Shown here piece by piece: positions 1-10,016 of a stretch of DNA of 42,772 nt; positions within the stretch are counted from its first letter, which is position 1, and each line of letters starts with the position of its first letter. Source of the DNA: Candidatus Poribacteria bacterium (lineage in GTDB: Bacteria; Poribacteria; WGA-4E; WGA-3G). Made by a program: the position numbers and the translations under genes. The stretch covers positions 1-42,772 of the forward strand of contig JAPPBX010000012.1 of assembly GCA_026702755.1 (NCBI GenBank), written 5' to 3'. The notes below the pieces were generated by a model that saw only the letters and a list, made by a program, of their open reading frames with translations, was not told the origin of the DNA and ran no database searches.

Positions 1-488
<488 letters not shown>

Positions 489-492
489 CATT

Positions 493-522
493 AACATAAG
501 GACTCTCACACAGTGCTTATGT
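493..522 (+). other. Stem-loop just after 16S rRNA
   Basis: AACATAAG (493-500) and CTTATGTT (515-522) form a perfect 8-bp inverted repeat around a 14-nt loop, a dozen bases after the 16S end. It may be a processing or pausing hairpin of the rRNA transcript. There is no T-run after it, so it does not look like an intrinsic terminator. The rest of 481-738 shows only a weak promoter candidate. Confidence 0.45.
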
Positions 523-610
523 TCACGCTCTGAATCTTACAAGACACGCACACAAACTATTTAACTTTCAAGGACCTTTCTCTTTAGGATACAGCAAGCC
601 TTTTGCTATA

Positions 611-639
611 TTGACCAATCCGATTTTCCTTTATATTCT
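611..639 (+). promoter_or_regulatory. Possible sigma70 promoter for the secreted-protein gene
   Basis: TTGACC (611-616) and TATTCT (634-639) are separated by 17 bp, about 100 bp upstream of the GTG start at 739. The -35 matches 5 of 6 consensus bases and the -10 matches 4 of 6. It would let the gene be expressed separately from the rRNA. Confidence 0.4.
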
Positions 640-738
640 AAATTGTTCGCAAGAAGAGAATTTTAAGTCTTAATTCCTCTGTTTCCCAATTTTTCTTGTT
701 AGTGCTTAATCTACTGACACAACCGAAGGAGAAATAAA

Positions 739-1491
739 GTGAAAACGAAGGTATTTGTCGTAACATTGCTTTTCTTAACGGCATTCGGCATCGTAAACGC
801 TGAGATTCTTTTTGTCGATGACTTTGAACAGGATAGAATTGGCGAGGAGCCATCAAGATGGGAACACCTCAACTTTAACTCTGGCAACTCAAGAATCCTT
901 ATTGAAAAGGACCCTGCTGACCCCGGCAACAAAGCGGCTAAAACTACTGGTATTGGGCTTTACATCCCGATAGTTGATGGAAGAGAAAAGTGGCGGGATT
1001 ATATTTGGGACTTTGACTGGATGTGGGAAAATGACAGTTTTGTCGGCACAATTTACAGAGTGGAAGGTGGACTTAAGGGTGCTGAATCTCATTTTCACGG
1101 CACTCGTCGCACTGGTGGAACGAATATTCAGATTTATACACGCAAAGCTGGTGCTTGGGCACTCCTTGGAACTGGGCAGTTTCCCAACGAGAACAACGTG
1201 TGGTATACCCATCGACTGGTTATGAAAGGCGGACAACATCAGATGTATCTAAGAAAACGGGAGAAAGAGTTACCGCCCGCGGATTGGCACCTTAAGGAAA
1301 AGCCTATTGTGGAAGTTGACAATGATACGTTTAAAACGGGACCTGTCGGAATGATGGGAATTACCGGCGGTGTCAGTTTTTTTGATAATATGGTTGTTGT
1401 CGAAAGTATCGCCGATATTGATAAGGTTCGTCCCGTCTCGCCTCGTCTTAAGTTAGCAACAACGTGGGGAGTCATCAAAACCAGATTTTAA
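739..1491 (+). CDS. Secreted LamG/DUF1080-like beta-sandwich protein
   Basis: This 250-residue protein has a clear Sec signal peptide (lysines, then a hydrophobic stretch to VNA at about residue 21). The mature part begins with FVDDFEQD, followed by tryptophan- and glycine-rich beta-strand sequence including DYIWDFDW and GMMGITGGVSFFDNM. That pattern resembles concanavalin A-like (LamG/DUF1080) domains, which often bind or process glycans; no catalytic residues can be assigned. The start is GTG, set by AAGGAG at 726-731. The C-terminus is a short basic tail after a proline-containing linker (KLATTWGVIKTRF). It sits alone between the 16S gene and a tRNA, an unusual place for a protein gene. 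The coding call is firm; the function is only a fold-level guess. Confidence 0.8.
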   Translation: MKTKVFVVTLLFLTAFGIVNAEILFVDDFEQDRIGEEPSRWEHLNFNSGNSRILIEKDPADPGNKAAKTTGIGLYIPIVDGREKWRDYIWDFDWMWENDSFVGTIYRVEGGLKGAESHFHGTRRTGGTNIQIYTRKAGAWALLGTGQFPNENNVWYTHRLVMKGGQHQMYLRKREKELPPADWHLKEKPIVEVDNDTFKTGPVGMMGITGGVSFFDNMVVVESIADIDKVRPVSPRLKLATTWGVIKTRF

Positions 1492-1500
1492 CAAATTAAT

Positions 1501-1529
1501 TTGACAAACCTGTTTTTAGCGTGTATACT
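1501..1529 (+). promoter_or_regulatory. Near-consensus sigma70 promoter for tRNA-Ile
   Basis: TTGACA (1501-1506), a 17-bp spacer, then TATACT (1524-1529). The -35 is perfect and the -10 differs at one base. Transcription would begin near 1536, about 50 nt before the tRNA. It shows that the tRNA is not dependent on read-through from the 16S gene. Confidence 0.8.
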
Positions 1530-1584
1530 TAATAGTGCTTATTGGCAAACAAAAACGAAACTCCTTTTTTAAGGCGTTCCTCGT

Positions 1585-1661
1585 GGGCTTATAGCTCAGA
1601 CGGTTAGAGCGCGCGCCTGATAAGCGCGAGGTCCCTGGTTCGACTCCAGGTAAGCCCACCA
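1585..1661 (+). tRNA. tRNA-Ile (anticodon GAU)
   Basis: A full cloverleaf can be drawn. The acceptor stem GGGCTTA/TAAGCCC pairs perfectly (1585-1591 with 1651-1657). The anticodon stem CGCGC/GCGCG encloses CTGATAA, giving anticodon GAU at 1619-1621. The T stem is CCTGG/CCAGG around TTCGACT. The discriminator is A and the CCA end is encoded (1659-1661). tRNA-Ile(GAU) normally lies in the 16S-23S spacer. Here it is also the first RNA gene after the 16S, but a protein gene precedes it and no 23S follows. Confidence 0.97.
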
Positions 1662-1852
1662 TTTCCTACCATTCCCCACCGCTCTTTTACCAGTCCTTTG
1701 TAATCCTATTTTACCTATCCACGCGTTTATACCGCGCACCTACCAACGTATCTATTTCCATTTAATGGTCATCTATTAGGCGTGGCTTGCACGTCATTAC
1801 AGAGAGAATGGAACACCCAAATCCATGGATTTATGCACAAGGAGCAGACAGA

Positions 1853-3880
1853 ATGAATGAGAATGTTAACACGTGGGCGTTACCTGATGGAGCAATTGCT
1901 CGATTGGGACGCGGATATGTGGAAGATCTCGCGCTTTCGCCAGATAGGAAGACGCTGGTCGTTGCCACCTGTATCGGAGTATGGTTGTATGAACTCTCAA
2001 CGATGACTCCGATCGATTTGTGGGAAACGGAGCGTGGGATGAGTTGCCGCCTCAATTTTTCTCCTAATGGCAAATGGCTTGCCATTGGCAACCGTGACCA
2101 GACCCTTAAGGTATGGGACGTTGATCAAGGGAAAAGCATTACCCGGATTGAAACTTCAAAAATTAGATTTAGATCGAGACTGAGCCGGGTTGTCTTTTCC
2201 AATGACAGTCAGTACATCGCCACTTCTGAGCCGCTTATCGGTATCGTTCATCTTTGGCATGCCGAAACAGGAGAGCAGATTGCCGAGTTCCAAGCCGACC
2301 CGAACATAACAGTCCGATGGCAAGGGGGTGTTCCGCGTCCTCTCTGCTTTTCTGATGATGGGCAGCTCCTTGCCTGTCCAACGCCCGCGGATAGTGAAGG
2401 CATCGCCGATTTCATCTCGGTGTGGCATGTAGAAACAGGTGAACAGATTGCTTCCCTGAGAGGACATACGGCACGGGTATATGCGCTTAACTTTTCGCCG
2501 TGTGGACAATACCTTGCCGCAGGTGATTTATCTGGTGGCACCTTGCGAGAGTGGGATGTTACCGCAGGTACCTGGATGGGGGAGTTGTCATATCCTGAAT
2601 ATCGGCGGATAACGCCGACTTACTCAGGGTCAGGAAGCCTTCTTGCTGCTGGTGTGCATCAATCCACGCTCACCGTCTGGGATGTGAAAACCGATGAGAA
2701 ACTCAATACTTTTGATTCTCGTGGGGGCGTTGATGTTCTACGCTTTTTAACTGAGAAATCACCGTCTGGTGGGAGATTGAAACCAGCTCTGATTTTCGCA
2801 ACTGAACGAGAGATCAAAGTGTGGGATACGGAGAATCCTCGCGCTGCCGCTTCGATTTCCAGAGAAGTTCACTATCCACACTTCGTGGCGTTTTTACCGG
2901 ATGGGCAGACCTTGGTGAGCGTTGACTCTGCTGGGACGACCTGTTGGAATATTGCCGAGAAACGACGACAGCAATTGATTGCTCGTCCGAATACAGAAAT
3001 TCGTTCCGTCTATATCTCACCAACGGGTAGTATCCGCGCTATCGGTAGCATTAAAAACAGACTCTTTGTATGGGATGTTGATGCCGACGAAACAATCGCG
3101 ACCTTTGCTGGACATCAAGAATTCGTTCGGACCTTTGCCTTCGCCCCCGCGGGTGAGTCTTTTGCGAGTGGGGATGCAGACGGGGGATTATATGTATGGG
3201 ATACACAAGGAAAACAAACGGCTTTGGTGGGACATACAGATTTAATTCGATCCTTAGCCTTTGATCCAGATGGAAAACGACTGGTAAGTGGTTCAGCCGA
3301 CGGAACCGCTCGGATCTGGGATGTTGATTCTGGCGAAGAGATTGGTACACTTCCATTAACACCTTTTGATTTAACTTTAGAATCGGAAAACTATGTTGGG
3401 GATGCAGAGCAAAAACAGCGTAAACTTCGGTTGCAGCGTAACAGACACATCAGAGGAGACACAGCCTATCATCCTATCACACTGGAAGCGGTTGTTTTTT
3501 CACCATGTGGAAGTTTTATTGTTGGTGGAATGCACAACGAGATTCGGGTGTGGGATGCCACAAATTATGAACTCCTCATGGCGATACTTCCACCTCACGA
3601 ATGTCGGCAGCCGTTTGCGCTAACATTTTCATCTTGTGGTCGATATTTCGCCTCTGGTTCTTGGTGGTATGCTGGAGAGAAAGCCCCTATCGAGTTGTGG
3701 AAAGTTGACACAGGGGAAAATATCCCCACTCTGAAAAAATTCGCCACACTTCCTGGTCATCCGACAGATGTTCAATGTCTCGCCTTTTCACCAGACGGCA
3801 CGCTTTTGGCAAGTGCGAGTTTTGATGGCACCATTCTCTTATGGGATATGACCCCTTACCGGACATCGAACGCATGTTAA
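1853..3880 (+). CDS. WD40-repeat protein, probably two seven-bladed propellers
   Basis: About 14 WD-type strand motifs run the length of the 675-residue protein, for example LKVWDVDQG, VHLWHAETG, LREWDVTAG, ARIWDVDSG and ILLWDMTPY, many preceded by FSPDG- or FSPCG-like turns. Fourteen repeats fit two seven-bladed beta-propellers. There is no signal peptide or membrane segment, so it is probably a cytoplasmic protein-interaction scaffold. No kinase, protease or effector domain is fused to it. The open frame reaches back to a TTG at 1787 and an ATG at 1808, but AAGGAG (1839-1844) eight bases before the ATG at 1853 decides the start. It lies 154 bp upstream of the A1 permease gene on the same strand, so a functional link to the permeases is possible but unproven. 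Confidence 0.9.
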   Translation: MNENVNTWALPDGAIARLGRGYVEDLALSPDRKTLVVATCIGVWLYELSTMTPIDLWETERGMSCRLNFSPNGKWLAIGNRDQTLKVWDVDQGKSITRIETSKIRFRSRLSRVVFSNDSQYIATSEPLIGIVHLWHAETGEQIAEFQADPNITVRWQGGVPRPLCFSDDGQLLACPTPADSEGIADFISVWHVETGEQIASLRGHTARVYALNFSPCGQYLAAGDLSGGTLREWDVTAGTWMGELSYPEYRRITPTYSGSGSLLAAGVHQSTLTVWDVKTDEKLNTFDSRGGVDVLRFLTEKSPSGGRLKPALIFATEREIKVWDTENPRAAASISREVHYPHFVAFLPDGQTLVSVDSAGTTCWNIAEKRRQQLIARPNTEIRSVYISPTGSIRAIGSIKNRLFVWDVDADETIATFAGHQEFVRTFAFAPAGESFASGDADGGLYVWDTQGKQTALVGHTDLIRSLAFDPDGKRLVSGSADGTARIWDVDSGEEIGTLPLTPFDLTLESENYVGDAEQKQRKLRLQRNRHIRGDTAYHPITLEAVVFSPCGSFIVGGMHNEIRVWDATNYELLMAILPPHECRQPFALTFSSCGRYFASGSWWYAGEKAPIELWKVDTGENIPTLKKFATLPGHPTDVQCLAFSPDGTLLASASFDGTILLWDMTPYRTSNAC

Positions 3881-4034
3881 TGAAGAAAAAGCGGAAGGTT
3901 GGGTTACAATATATTGGTGCTACCAATCGGTACTCTAAGGCTTGCTGGCGGGGTTTGAGACTTCGCTGGTGAAGGCGTTTTGCATTTGCTGAAAAAGCGG
4001 GGAACTGGTAAACTTGTAGAGGGTAAATTTCACG

Positions 4035-5543
4035 ATGCTAACACTGATCCGTCGAGAACTTCTTGATAACTTAATGACATTTCGTTTTGCGGCAGCAGTT
4101 TTCATTATGCTGCTACTTGTTGTTGCGAATACTGTTGTGCTCATAGAGGACTATGAGCGACGGTTGTCTGGCCACAACGCCGCTGTCGAAATGCATCAAC
4201 GGCAACTCCATGAGAAAAAAACCTATTCTTCAGGGCTAACAAGATTATACGTTGACCGTCCGCCTAACCCTCTAAGCATCTTCAATGTCGGGTTCGATAA
4301 GCAGCTCGGAAATCAGGTTCGGGTATCACACTCATTCGTTCCAACACTGTGGGATGCCCACATGCATGGATCTTCTAATCCATTTATGGATATGTTTGCT
4401 TCAATGGATATTATTTTTATCTTTGAAGTTATCCTGGGTCTGTTAGCACTACTTTTCGCGTACGATGCATTCGCGGGAGAATACGAAAATGGAACGTTGC
4501 GTTTAGTTTTGACGCATCCGGTTAGACGCGGTAATATATTGGTTGCGAAATACATCAGCGCAATGATTTGCCTAATTGTCCCGTTAGCGATAAGTTTACT
4601 CCTCTCGCTTATTTTACTAACGATATCCTCCTCCGTCTTTCTGAATACTGACAATTTTCTTCGCATTAGTGGTATTATTTTCACCTCTGTTGCGTATCTT
4701 TCCGTATTCTATCTCATTGGATTATTGATTTCGGCTGCGACGCGCCGAACGAGTACAGCGTTGATGTTCTCTATGTTCGTGTGGGGATTTTTGGTACTGG
4801 TGTACCCAAATGTGATTCTCACTGTGATCCCACAGCCCAAGGCTCCGCAGGCGCGCACGGCATCCGCTTTCAATCAAATAGAACAGATGTGGAACGAATT
4901 CGACAGAGAACGCAAACACTTCCTTGCCACCGACGATTTTCCAGGGGAAGATTGGGGTTATGAACTCAGAGGGTGGGGATCTCGTTCCGCCTTTTTATTA
5001 GGTAGTCGCCCCACACTCTTCTATCGATATCGTAGTATGATGAACTTCCAAGGGTTTGGTGAGGAAGATGAACCCAAGATCCCTCACGCACGGAAACATT
5101 TCCGCTACCTCGGTCCGAGAATTATTGATACAGCAGAAAAAACATGGCTCATACGAAAGCCGGCACTTGAAGACATTTTCGTTCGTCCAGCAGAGGTTGA
5201 GCGAATCTGGTTGAAGTTTTCGCCCGTAGGGGTATATGATGCCGCAACGCAAGCCTGGGCAGGTACGGACTTGCATGGTGTCAGAGATTTTTTCGACGCT
5301 GCAAGACAGTATAGACAGCAGGTAATTGACTATCTCTACGATAAAGAGGCATTCGGATCGCGACAGTGGTTTTCCTCAGACAAGGGGGCAGCGGATTGGA
5401 GCGACCTACCACAATTTGACTATCAAAGAGTTGATAGTAACACGAATGCAATGCGCGCACTGCCAAATGTATGTTTATTATTCATGATTAATATCATACT
5501 TTTCGTTGTAATATTTCTGATTTTCGTCAAAAGTGAGGTGTAG
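4035..5543 (+). CDS. ABC-2 type permease, family A, copy 1
   Basis: This 502-residue membrane protein has one N-terminal membrane segment (about 16-37), an extracytoplasmic stretch, and four segments at about 123-142, 173-197, 211-236 and 240-265. A soluble region of about 200 residues and a final membrane segment (478-498) follow. The AGEYENGTLRLVL motif after the second segment is typical of ABC-2 permeases; the large soluble insert resembles DUF3526/GldF-like members. The N-terminus (RRELLDNLMTFRF) and C-terminus (FVKSEV) define family A, with copies at 6970 and 34077. It is followed after one base by its B partner, so the two probably form a heterodimer. The substrate is unknown and no dedicated ATPase gene is nearby. 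Confidence 0.88.
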   Translation: MLTLIRRELLDNLMTFRFAAAVFIMLLLVVANTVVLIEDYERRLSGHNAAVEMHQRQLHEKKTYSSGLTRLYVDRPPNPLSIFNVGFDKQLGNQVRVSHSFVPTLWDAHMHGSSNPFMDMFASMDIIFIFEVILGLLALLFAYDAFAGEYENGTLRLVLTHPVRRGNILVAKYISAMICLIVPLAISLLLSLILLTISSSVFLNTDNFLRISGIIFTSVAYLSVFYLIGLLISAATRRTSTALMFSMFVWGFLVLVYPNVILTVIPQPKAPQARTASAFNQIEQMWNEFDRERKHFLATDDFPGEDWGYELRGWGSRSAFLLGSRPTLFYRYRSMMNFQGFGEEDEPKIPHARKHFRYLGPRIIDTAEKTWLIRKPALEDIFVRPAEVERIWLKFSPVGVYDAATQAWAGTDLHGVRDFFDAARQYRQQVIDYLYDKEAFGSRQWFSSDKGAADWSDLPQFDYQRVDSNTNAMRALPNVCLLFMINIILFVVIFLIFVKSEV

Positions 5544-5544
5544 A

Positions 5545-6963
5545 ATGGTTTGGGATATTGCAAAACGCGAACTCTACGATAACCTGAATAGCCTCCGCTT
5601 TGCGCTTGCAACAATGTTGCTGCTCGGATTAATGCTGACCAACGCGATTATACATCTCCGAGAACACCCGGCGCGGATACAGAAATATCGAGATACTGTT
5701 GCTGAACATCAAAATCGTTTAAAGTCTCATGCCGAGAACAGTTTATATGAACTTGCACGAAAGGGGCCTGTCGATCTCTCCAAAAAGCCGTCTCGACTCC
5801 ATTTCTGTGCAGAGGGCGGTGAGGTGTTTTTATCAGAATATGTGGCGAGTAGGTATGGGCGCTGGGGTTGGGGGGACGGTGACTTAGAAAGTTTTTGGAT
5901 GCTTGAGTATCCATCGGTTACCCCTAATTTACGGAATATCCGTCCAAATGTTACCAGAGTAGATTGGGGTTTTATCATCGGTTACGTCTTAAGCCTCGTC
6001 GCACTCCTGTTCACCTTCGACGCAATCTCAGGCGAACGCGAACGTGGCACCTTACGACTAATGTTGGCGAACGCTGTGCCAAGGCACACCGTGCTAATTG
6101 GCAAATTTTTGGGGGCATTGATAAGTATCAACATCCCGTTTACCATTGCTGTGTTGGTGAATCTATTCGTAATTTCTACATCGAGTGATGTCCATCTCGG
6201 TGCGGGAGAATGGAGCCGTTTGGGAATCATTTTTGGTGTCGCGCTCCTGTACACGTGTTTATTTCTGGCGTTAGGTTTGTTAGTATCGTCGCGTGTACAG
6301 CGGAGTGCAGTGAGTCTTGTGATACTCCTATTGGTTTGGGTCACACTTGTGGTTTTTATGCCGAGCACCCTCGCGTCTATCGCGGGTGGCTCTTCATCGC
6401 CCAGACCTACTTTTGGATTTTCGGAACGCTCCAGTCAACTTCACGATGAACTTGACAAGAAATATAGTGCTCGTATCCATGATGCCGGCGAGGATTCAAC
6501 AAAAAGATTACAATTGTTAGGCGAGTTCGTTACCAAAGACGCGGAAGGGCAGGAACAACTGCACGAAGAACGCTTAAAGCAGCGGATTGCCCAAGTCAAA
6601 AAGGCGCGTGCTATCACCCGTTTTTCACCTGTTACGATTGTGCAGCACCTCCTTGAATCTTTCGCTGGCACAGGTTTTGAGCGACATCTGCAGTTCTTAG
6701 AGAACGCCAAATCTCATGCCCGACAGTTCCGGACATTTATCGTTGACACCGATAGAGAGGACCCAGATAGCCTTCATTTTTTAGGTGTTCGTGCAGGCAT
6801 GTCAGGGAAACCTGTCAGTCCAGAAGCTGTTCCCAAATTTGAAGATACGCTCAGCCTGAGTCATGATTTTAACACAGCGGCGATGGATCTGCTGTTGCTA
6901 ACGCTGTTTGTTATAGTGCTTCTATCGGGGGCGTATCTTGCGTTTGTGCGCGTTGAAGTGTGA
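5545..6963 (+). CDS. ABC-2 type permease, family B, copy 1
   Basis: This 472-residue permease has the same layout as family A: an N-terminal membrane segment, an exposed loop, four central membrane segments, a soluble region and a last membrane segment. Its termini differ from A (AKRELYDNLNSLRFALAT at the start, FVRVEV at the end). SGERERGTLRLML is the ABC-2 signature. The soluble region contains SPV...FAGTGFERH..F, which parallels SPVG...AWAGTDL..RDFF in family A, so A and B are probably ancient paralogues. The ATG at 5545 lies one base after the A1 stop, with GAGGTG inside the end of A1 as ribosome site, which implies translational coupling. A GTG at 5533 in the same frame is a less likely start. 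Confidence 0.88.
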   Translation: MVWDIAKRELYDNLNSLRFALATMLLLGLMLTNAIIHLREHPARIQKYRDTVAEHQNRLKSHAENSLYELARKGPVDLSKKPSRLHFCAEGGEVFLSEYVASRYGRWGWGDGDLESFWMLEYPSVTPNLRNIRPNVTRVDWGFIIGYVLSLVALLFTFDAISGERERGTLRLMLANAVPRHTVLIGKFLGALISINIPFTIAVLVNLFVISTSSDVHLGAGEWSRLGIIFGVALLYTCLFLALGLLVSSRVQRSAVSLVILLLVWVTLVVFMPSTLASIAGGSSSPRPTFGFSERSSQLHDELDKKYSARIHDAGEDSTKRLQLLGEFVTKDAEGQEQLHEERLKQRIAQVKKARAITRFSPVTIVQHLLESFAGTGFERHLQFLENAKSHARQFRTFIVDTDREDPDSLHFLGVRAGMSGKPVSPEAVPKFEDTLSLSHDFNTAAMDLLLLTLFVIVLLSGAYLAFVRVEV

Positions 6964-6969
6964 TACAAA

Positions 6970-8463
6970 ATGCTTAAAACACTCATTCGTAGGGAACTGC
7001 TTGACAATCTAATGACTTTCCGTTTCGCAGCGGTATTGCTCATCACGCTGTTGCTCGTTGTTGCAAATACAGTCGTGCTTGTCCAAGATTACGAACAACG
7101 TTTGGAGAGTTACAATGATGCCGTCAAAATGCATCGTCAGGACCTACGCAATTCCAAAACCTATTCTACTGCATATCTGTTCGTTGACCGGGCACCGAAT
7201 CCGTTGAGTATTTTCAATATCGGATTAGATAAACGTTTGGGAAACCTCATCGGTATCTATCACGGATTTATGCCGACACTCTGGGATGCCCAAATGCACG
7301 GCGCGGACAACCCGTTTATCGCTTTCTTTTCTTCAATTGATATTGTCTTTGTCTTTGAGGTTATCCTCAGCCTAATGGGGTTAATATTCGCTTACGATGC
7401 AATTGCGGGGGAACGTGAACGCGGCACGTTACGTCTCGTTCTCGCACAGCCTATTGGACGTGGGCAGATCTTACTTGCGAAATATATCAGTGCGATGGCG
7501 TGTCTGTTGGTTCCTTTGATATTGAGTCTGCTTTTTGCGTTGTTGTTCTTAACGCGTTCGATTCCGTTGTCAATCGCTGATTTTCTCCGCATCGCCGGGA
7601 TTGTTTTTACATCGTTTGCGTACTTATCGCTGTTTTACCTCATTGGATTGCTGATTTCCGTAGCGACGCGTAGAACCGGCACTGCCCTCATGCTCGCGAT
7701 GTTTGTATGGGGGTTTTTGGTACTCGTGTATCCGAATTTGATTCGGGTAACTGTTAATCCTGGAGGTGACATCCAAGCGCGTGTGAAGACTGCCCAGAAC
7801 CAGATTCAACAGATTTTAGATACATACGAGCGGGAACGTCAAAAGTTCCTTGAAAAAGAGGGAATCGCTGGCGAGACATCGGAATTCAGCAAGGCGTTAG
7901 GATTTTATCACCAGGCGGATGTGGATCCAGTAACCCTGATGACTTATATTGAAAATATGAGTGTTATTTCAGAAATTCGTCCGGACTTTGAGAAGTACGT
8001 TCCCGTCGCTAAGCGGTATTACAATTTCGTTGAACCGTTGGTTACCCAAACAGTAGAAAAGGCGTGGCGCGTCCGCAAGCAGGCACTTGATGAAATTTAC
8101 GTCCGACAAGCCACAACTGATAGGATATTGTTGAAACTCTCACCCGTAGGTATCTATGACGCTGCGACGCAGGCATGGGCAGGGACTGACCTATCTGGCC
8201 TCAGAGATTTTTTCGATACAGCGCGACGTTACCGAAAAGTTGTGATTGACTATCTCTACGCGAAAGATGCGATGTCGTCAAGAGAGTGGTTTATCGCCGA
8301 TAAAGGTGCCGTCGATTGGAGCACACTCCCGCAGTTCACTTTTCAAAGAAGCGATGTTGGAACAAATGCAAAACGGGCACTACCGGACATGTTCCTACTG
8401 ATGATCTGTAACCTCGTCCTGTTTATGTTGATAGTTCTTATTTTTATTAAAAGTGAGGTGTAG
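6970..8463 (+). CDS. ABC-2 type permease, family A, copy 2
   Basis: This 497-residue protein is closely similar to A1 over its whole length, for example FRFAAVLLITLLLVVANTVV, PNPLSIFNIGLDKRLGN, AGERERGTLRLVL and SPVGIYDAATQAWAGTDL, ending in FIKSEV. The soluble region between about residues 270 and 350 differs most from A1 and may be where substrate or partner contacts diverge. It starts six bases after the B1 stop, so A1-B1-A2 read as one operon. Membrane layout is as in A1. The repeat seems to come from duplication of an A-B pair. Confidence 0.88.
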   Translation: MLKTLIRRELLDNLMTFRFAAVLLITLLLVVANTVVLVQDYEQRLESYNDAVKMHRQDLRNSKTYSTAYLFVDRAPNPLSIFNIGLDKRLGNLIGIYHGFMPTLWDAQMHGADNPFIAFFSSIDIVFVFEVILSLMGLIFAYDAIAGERERGTLRLVLAQPIGRGQILLAKYISAMACLLVPLILSLLFALLFLTRSIPLSIADFLRIAGIVFTSFAYLSLFYLIGLLISVATRRTGTALMLAMFVWGFLVLVYPNLIRVTVNPGGDIQARVKTAQNQIQQILDTYERERQKFLEKEGIAGETSEFSKALGFYHQADVDPVTLMTYIENMSVISEIRPDFEKYVPVAKRYYNFVEPLVTQTVEKAWRVRKQALDEIYVRQATTDRILLKLSPVGIYDAATQAWAGTDLSGLRDFFDTARRYRKVVIDYLYAKDAMSSREWFIADKGAVDWSTLPQFTFQRSDVGTNAKRALPDMFLLMICNLVLFMLIVLIFIKSEV

Positions 8464-8466
8464 AAT

Positions 8467-8607
8467 AGTTGTCAGTACGCTCACTGTGTTCGCTTTCAGT
8501 TATCGGTTATTAGTTAAACCTCCGGCAGTTCCGTAAGTTTTGAATGCCACAAACTCTTAACTGACAACTGAAAGCAGGCGCAGCCTGCGTACTGATGACT
8601 GACAACT
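8467..8607 (+). repeat. Inverted-repeat element between A2 and B2
   Basis: AGTTGTCAGT (8467-8476) and ACTGACAACT (8598-8607) are perfect 10-bp terminal inverted repeats. A second nested pair is CTTTCAGTT (8493-8501) and AACTGAAAG (8566-8574). At the corresponding A1-B1 junction only one base separates the genes, so about 150 bp have been added here. It holds no open reading frame of note. Confidence 0.65.
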
Positions 8608-8613
8608 AATAAG

Positions 8614-10014
8614 ATGTGGCATATTGCAAAGCGTGAACTCTATGACAATCTGAATAGCCTCCGTTTCGCATTGGCGACGGTGTTGGTGTTAGCATTGATG
8701 CTGACCAACGCGATCCTGTATCTGCGCGAACACCCAGCGCGCGCACAAGCATATCACAACGCCGCTGCCAACGCTACAAAGACATTAGAAGCACGTAGCA
8801 CCAGCTTATATCGCCTGGCAGCAGAAGGCCCCGGAGATTTACACAAAGCACCTTCACCCCTCCGTTTTTGTGCAGAAGGGGACGAAGCCTTTCTGCCTAC
8901 ACACGCCGGGGGCAGCAATTTCTTTCCTGCCATCGCCAATGTGAGACCTGTCTGGCGGATGATATACCCACAAGATACACCCCATCTGTTTAACATTCGT
9001 CCCGATTTTACAACACTCGATTGGGCGTTCATTGTCGGCTATGTACTGAGTTTCATCGCGCTTCTCTTCACCTTTGATTCAATTTCCGGCGAACTCGAAC
9101 GCGGAACATTGCGATTGACATTGGCAAACCCTATCCCGCGGCACATTGTCTTGGTCGGCAAGTTTTTAGGCACCTTCATCAGTATTAATATTCCGTTCGC
9201 CGTTGCGGTATTGATGAACCTACTCCTGATTTCTACCTCAGACGCTGTACAACTCAACACCGAGGCGTGGGGACGTTTAGGCATCTTGTACGGTATCGTT
9301 ATCCTCTATACATGTCTCTTTATCGCTTTGGGGCTTCTAATCTCCGCGGCAGTACGAGAGAGTGGTGTAAGTCTTGTCGTGCTGTTATTAATCTGGGTAA
9401 GTTTTGTGGTATTTGTACCGAATACGTTGGCATCTATCGGCAGTCGAACCTCGGTACCCATCGCATACATGGAGTTTTGGAGCCAGCGTATTCAACTCGG
9501 AAACGAGGCACGCGACGCATATCGGGATAAATATGGAGATTCACAGACACCGCCACCGGTGCACGTACTCGGCGAATATGTCACCACAGAAGCAGAAGCA
9601 TACGAACGCTTCAACGAAACATATTTGAAGCAGCAGATTGAACAAGGGAAACGGGCGCGTGCGATAACTCGTATTTCACCGACAGCGATTACGCAACGCC
9701 TCTTTGAATCTTTTGCCGGAACGGGGTTTGAACGGCATCTGCAATTTATTGAGAATGTGCAGCGTTACGCCCGTCAGTACCGAGAATTCGTTATTGATAC
9801 CGATAGAGCAGATCCAGAAAGTCTTCATGTCGTTGGGATTCAGGAGGGTATGTCGCAGAAGTCTGTCAGTCCAGAGGCGATTCCCAAATTTAAAGACACA
9901 CTCAGCCTCAACCGTGATGTCAACACAGCGGCGACGGATCTACTGTTGTTGGTGTTGTTCCTTGGTGTGCTTATGTCGGGGGCGTACCTCGCCTTTGTCC
10001 GTCTTGAGATTTGA
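8614..10014 (+). CDS. ABC-2 type permease, family B, copy 2
   Basis: This 466-residue protein matches B1 throughout: AKRELYDNLNSLRFALAT at the N-terminus, SGELERGTLRLTLANPIPRH after the second membrane segment, FAGTGFERHLQFIENVQRYAR in the soluble region and FVRLEI at the end. It is the partner expected for A2. Unlike B1 it is not tightly coupled to its A gene, because about 150 bp of repeat lies between them. There is no strong Shine-Dalgarno sequence before the ATG (ACTAATAAG precedes it). It ends 48 bp before the convergent DUF1501 gene. Confidence 0.88.
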   Translation: MWHIAKRELYDNLNSLRFALATVLVLALMLTNAILYLREHPARAQAYHNAAANATKTLEARSTSLYRLAAEGPGDLHKAPSPLRFCAEGDEAFLPTHAGGSNFFPAIANVRPVWRMIYPQDTPHLFNIRPDFTTLDWAFIVGYVLSFIALLFTFDSISGELERGTLRLTLANPIPRHIVLVGKFLGTFISINIPFAVAVLMNLLLISTSDAVQLNTEAWGRLGILYGIVILYTCLFIALGLLISAAVRESGVSLVVLLLIWVSFVVFVPNTLASIGSRTSVPIAYMEFWSQRIQLGNEARDAYRDKYGDSQTPPPVHVLGEYVTTEAEAYERFNETYLKQQIEQGKRARAITRISPTAITQRLFESFAGTGFERHLQFIENVQRYARQYREFVIDTDRADPESLHVVGIQEGMSQKSVSPEAIPKFKDTLSLNRDVNTAATDLLLLVLFLGVLMSGAYLAFVRLEI

Positions 10015-10016
10015 AT

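Noticed and set aside
1662-1852. A 23S rRNA start after tRNA-Ile
   Set aside because: No 23S-like sequence is seen; the WD40 gene follows directly.
3881-4034. ECF-like motif upstream of A1
   Set aside because: A TGCA is present, but there is no CGTC at the required distance.
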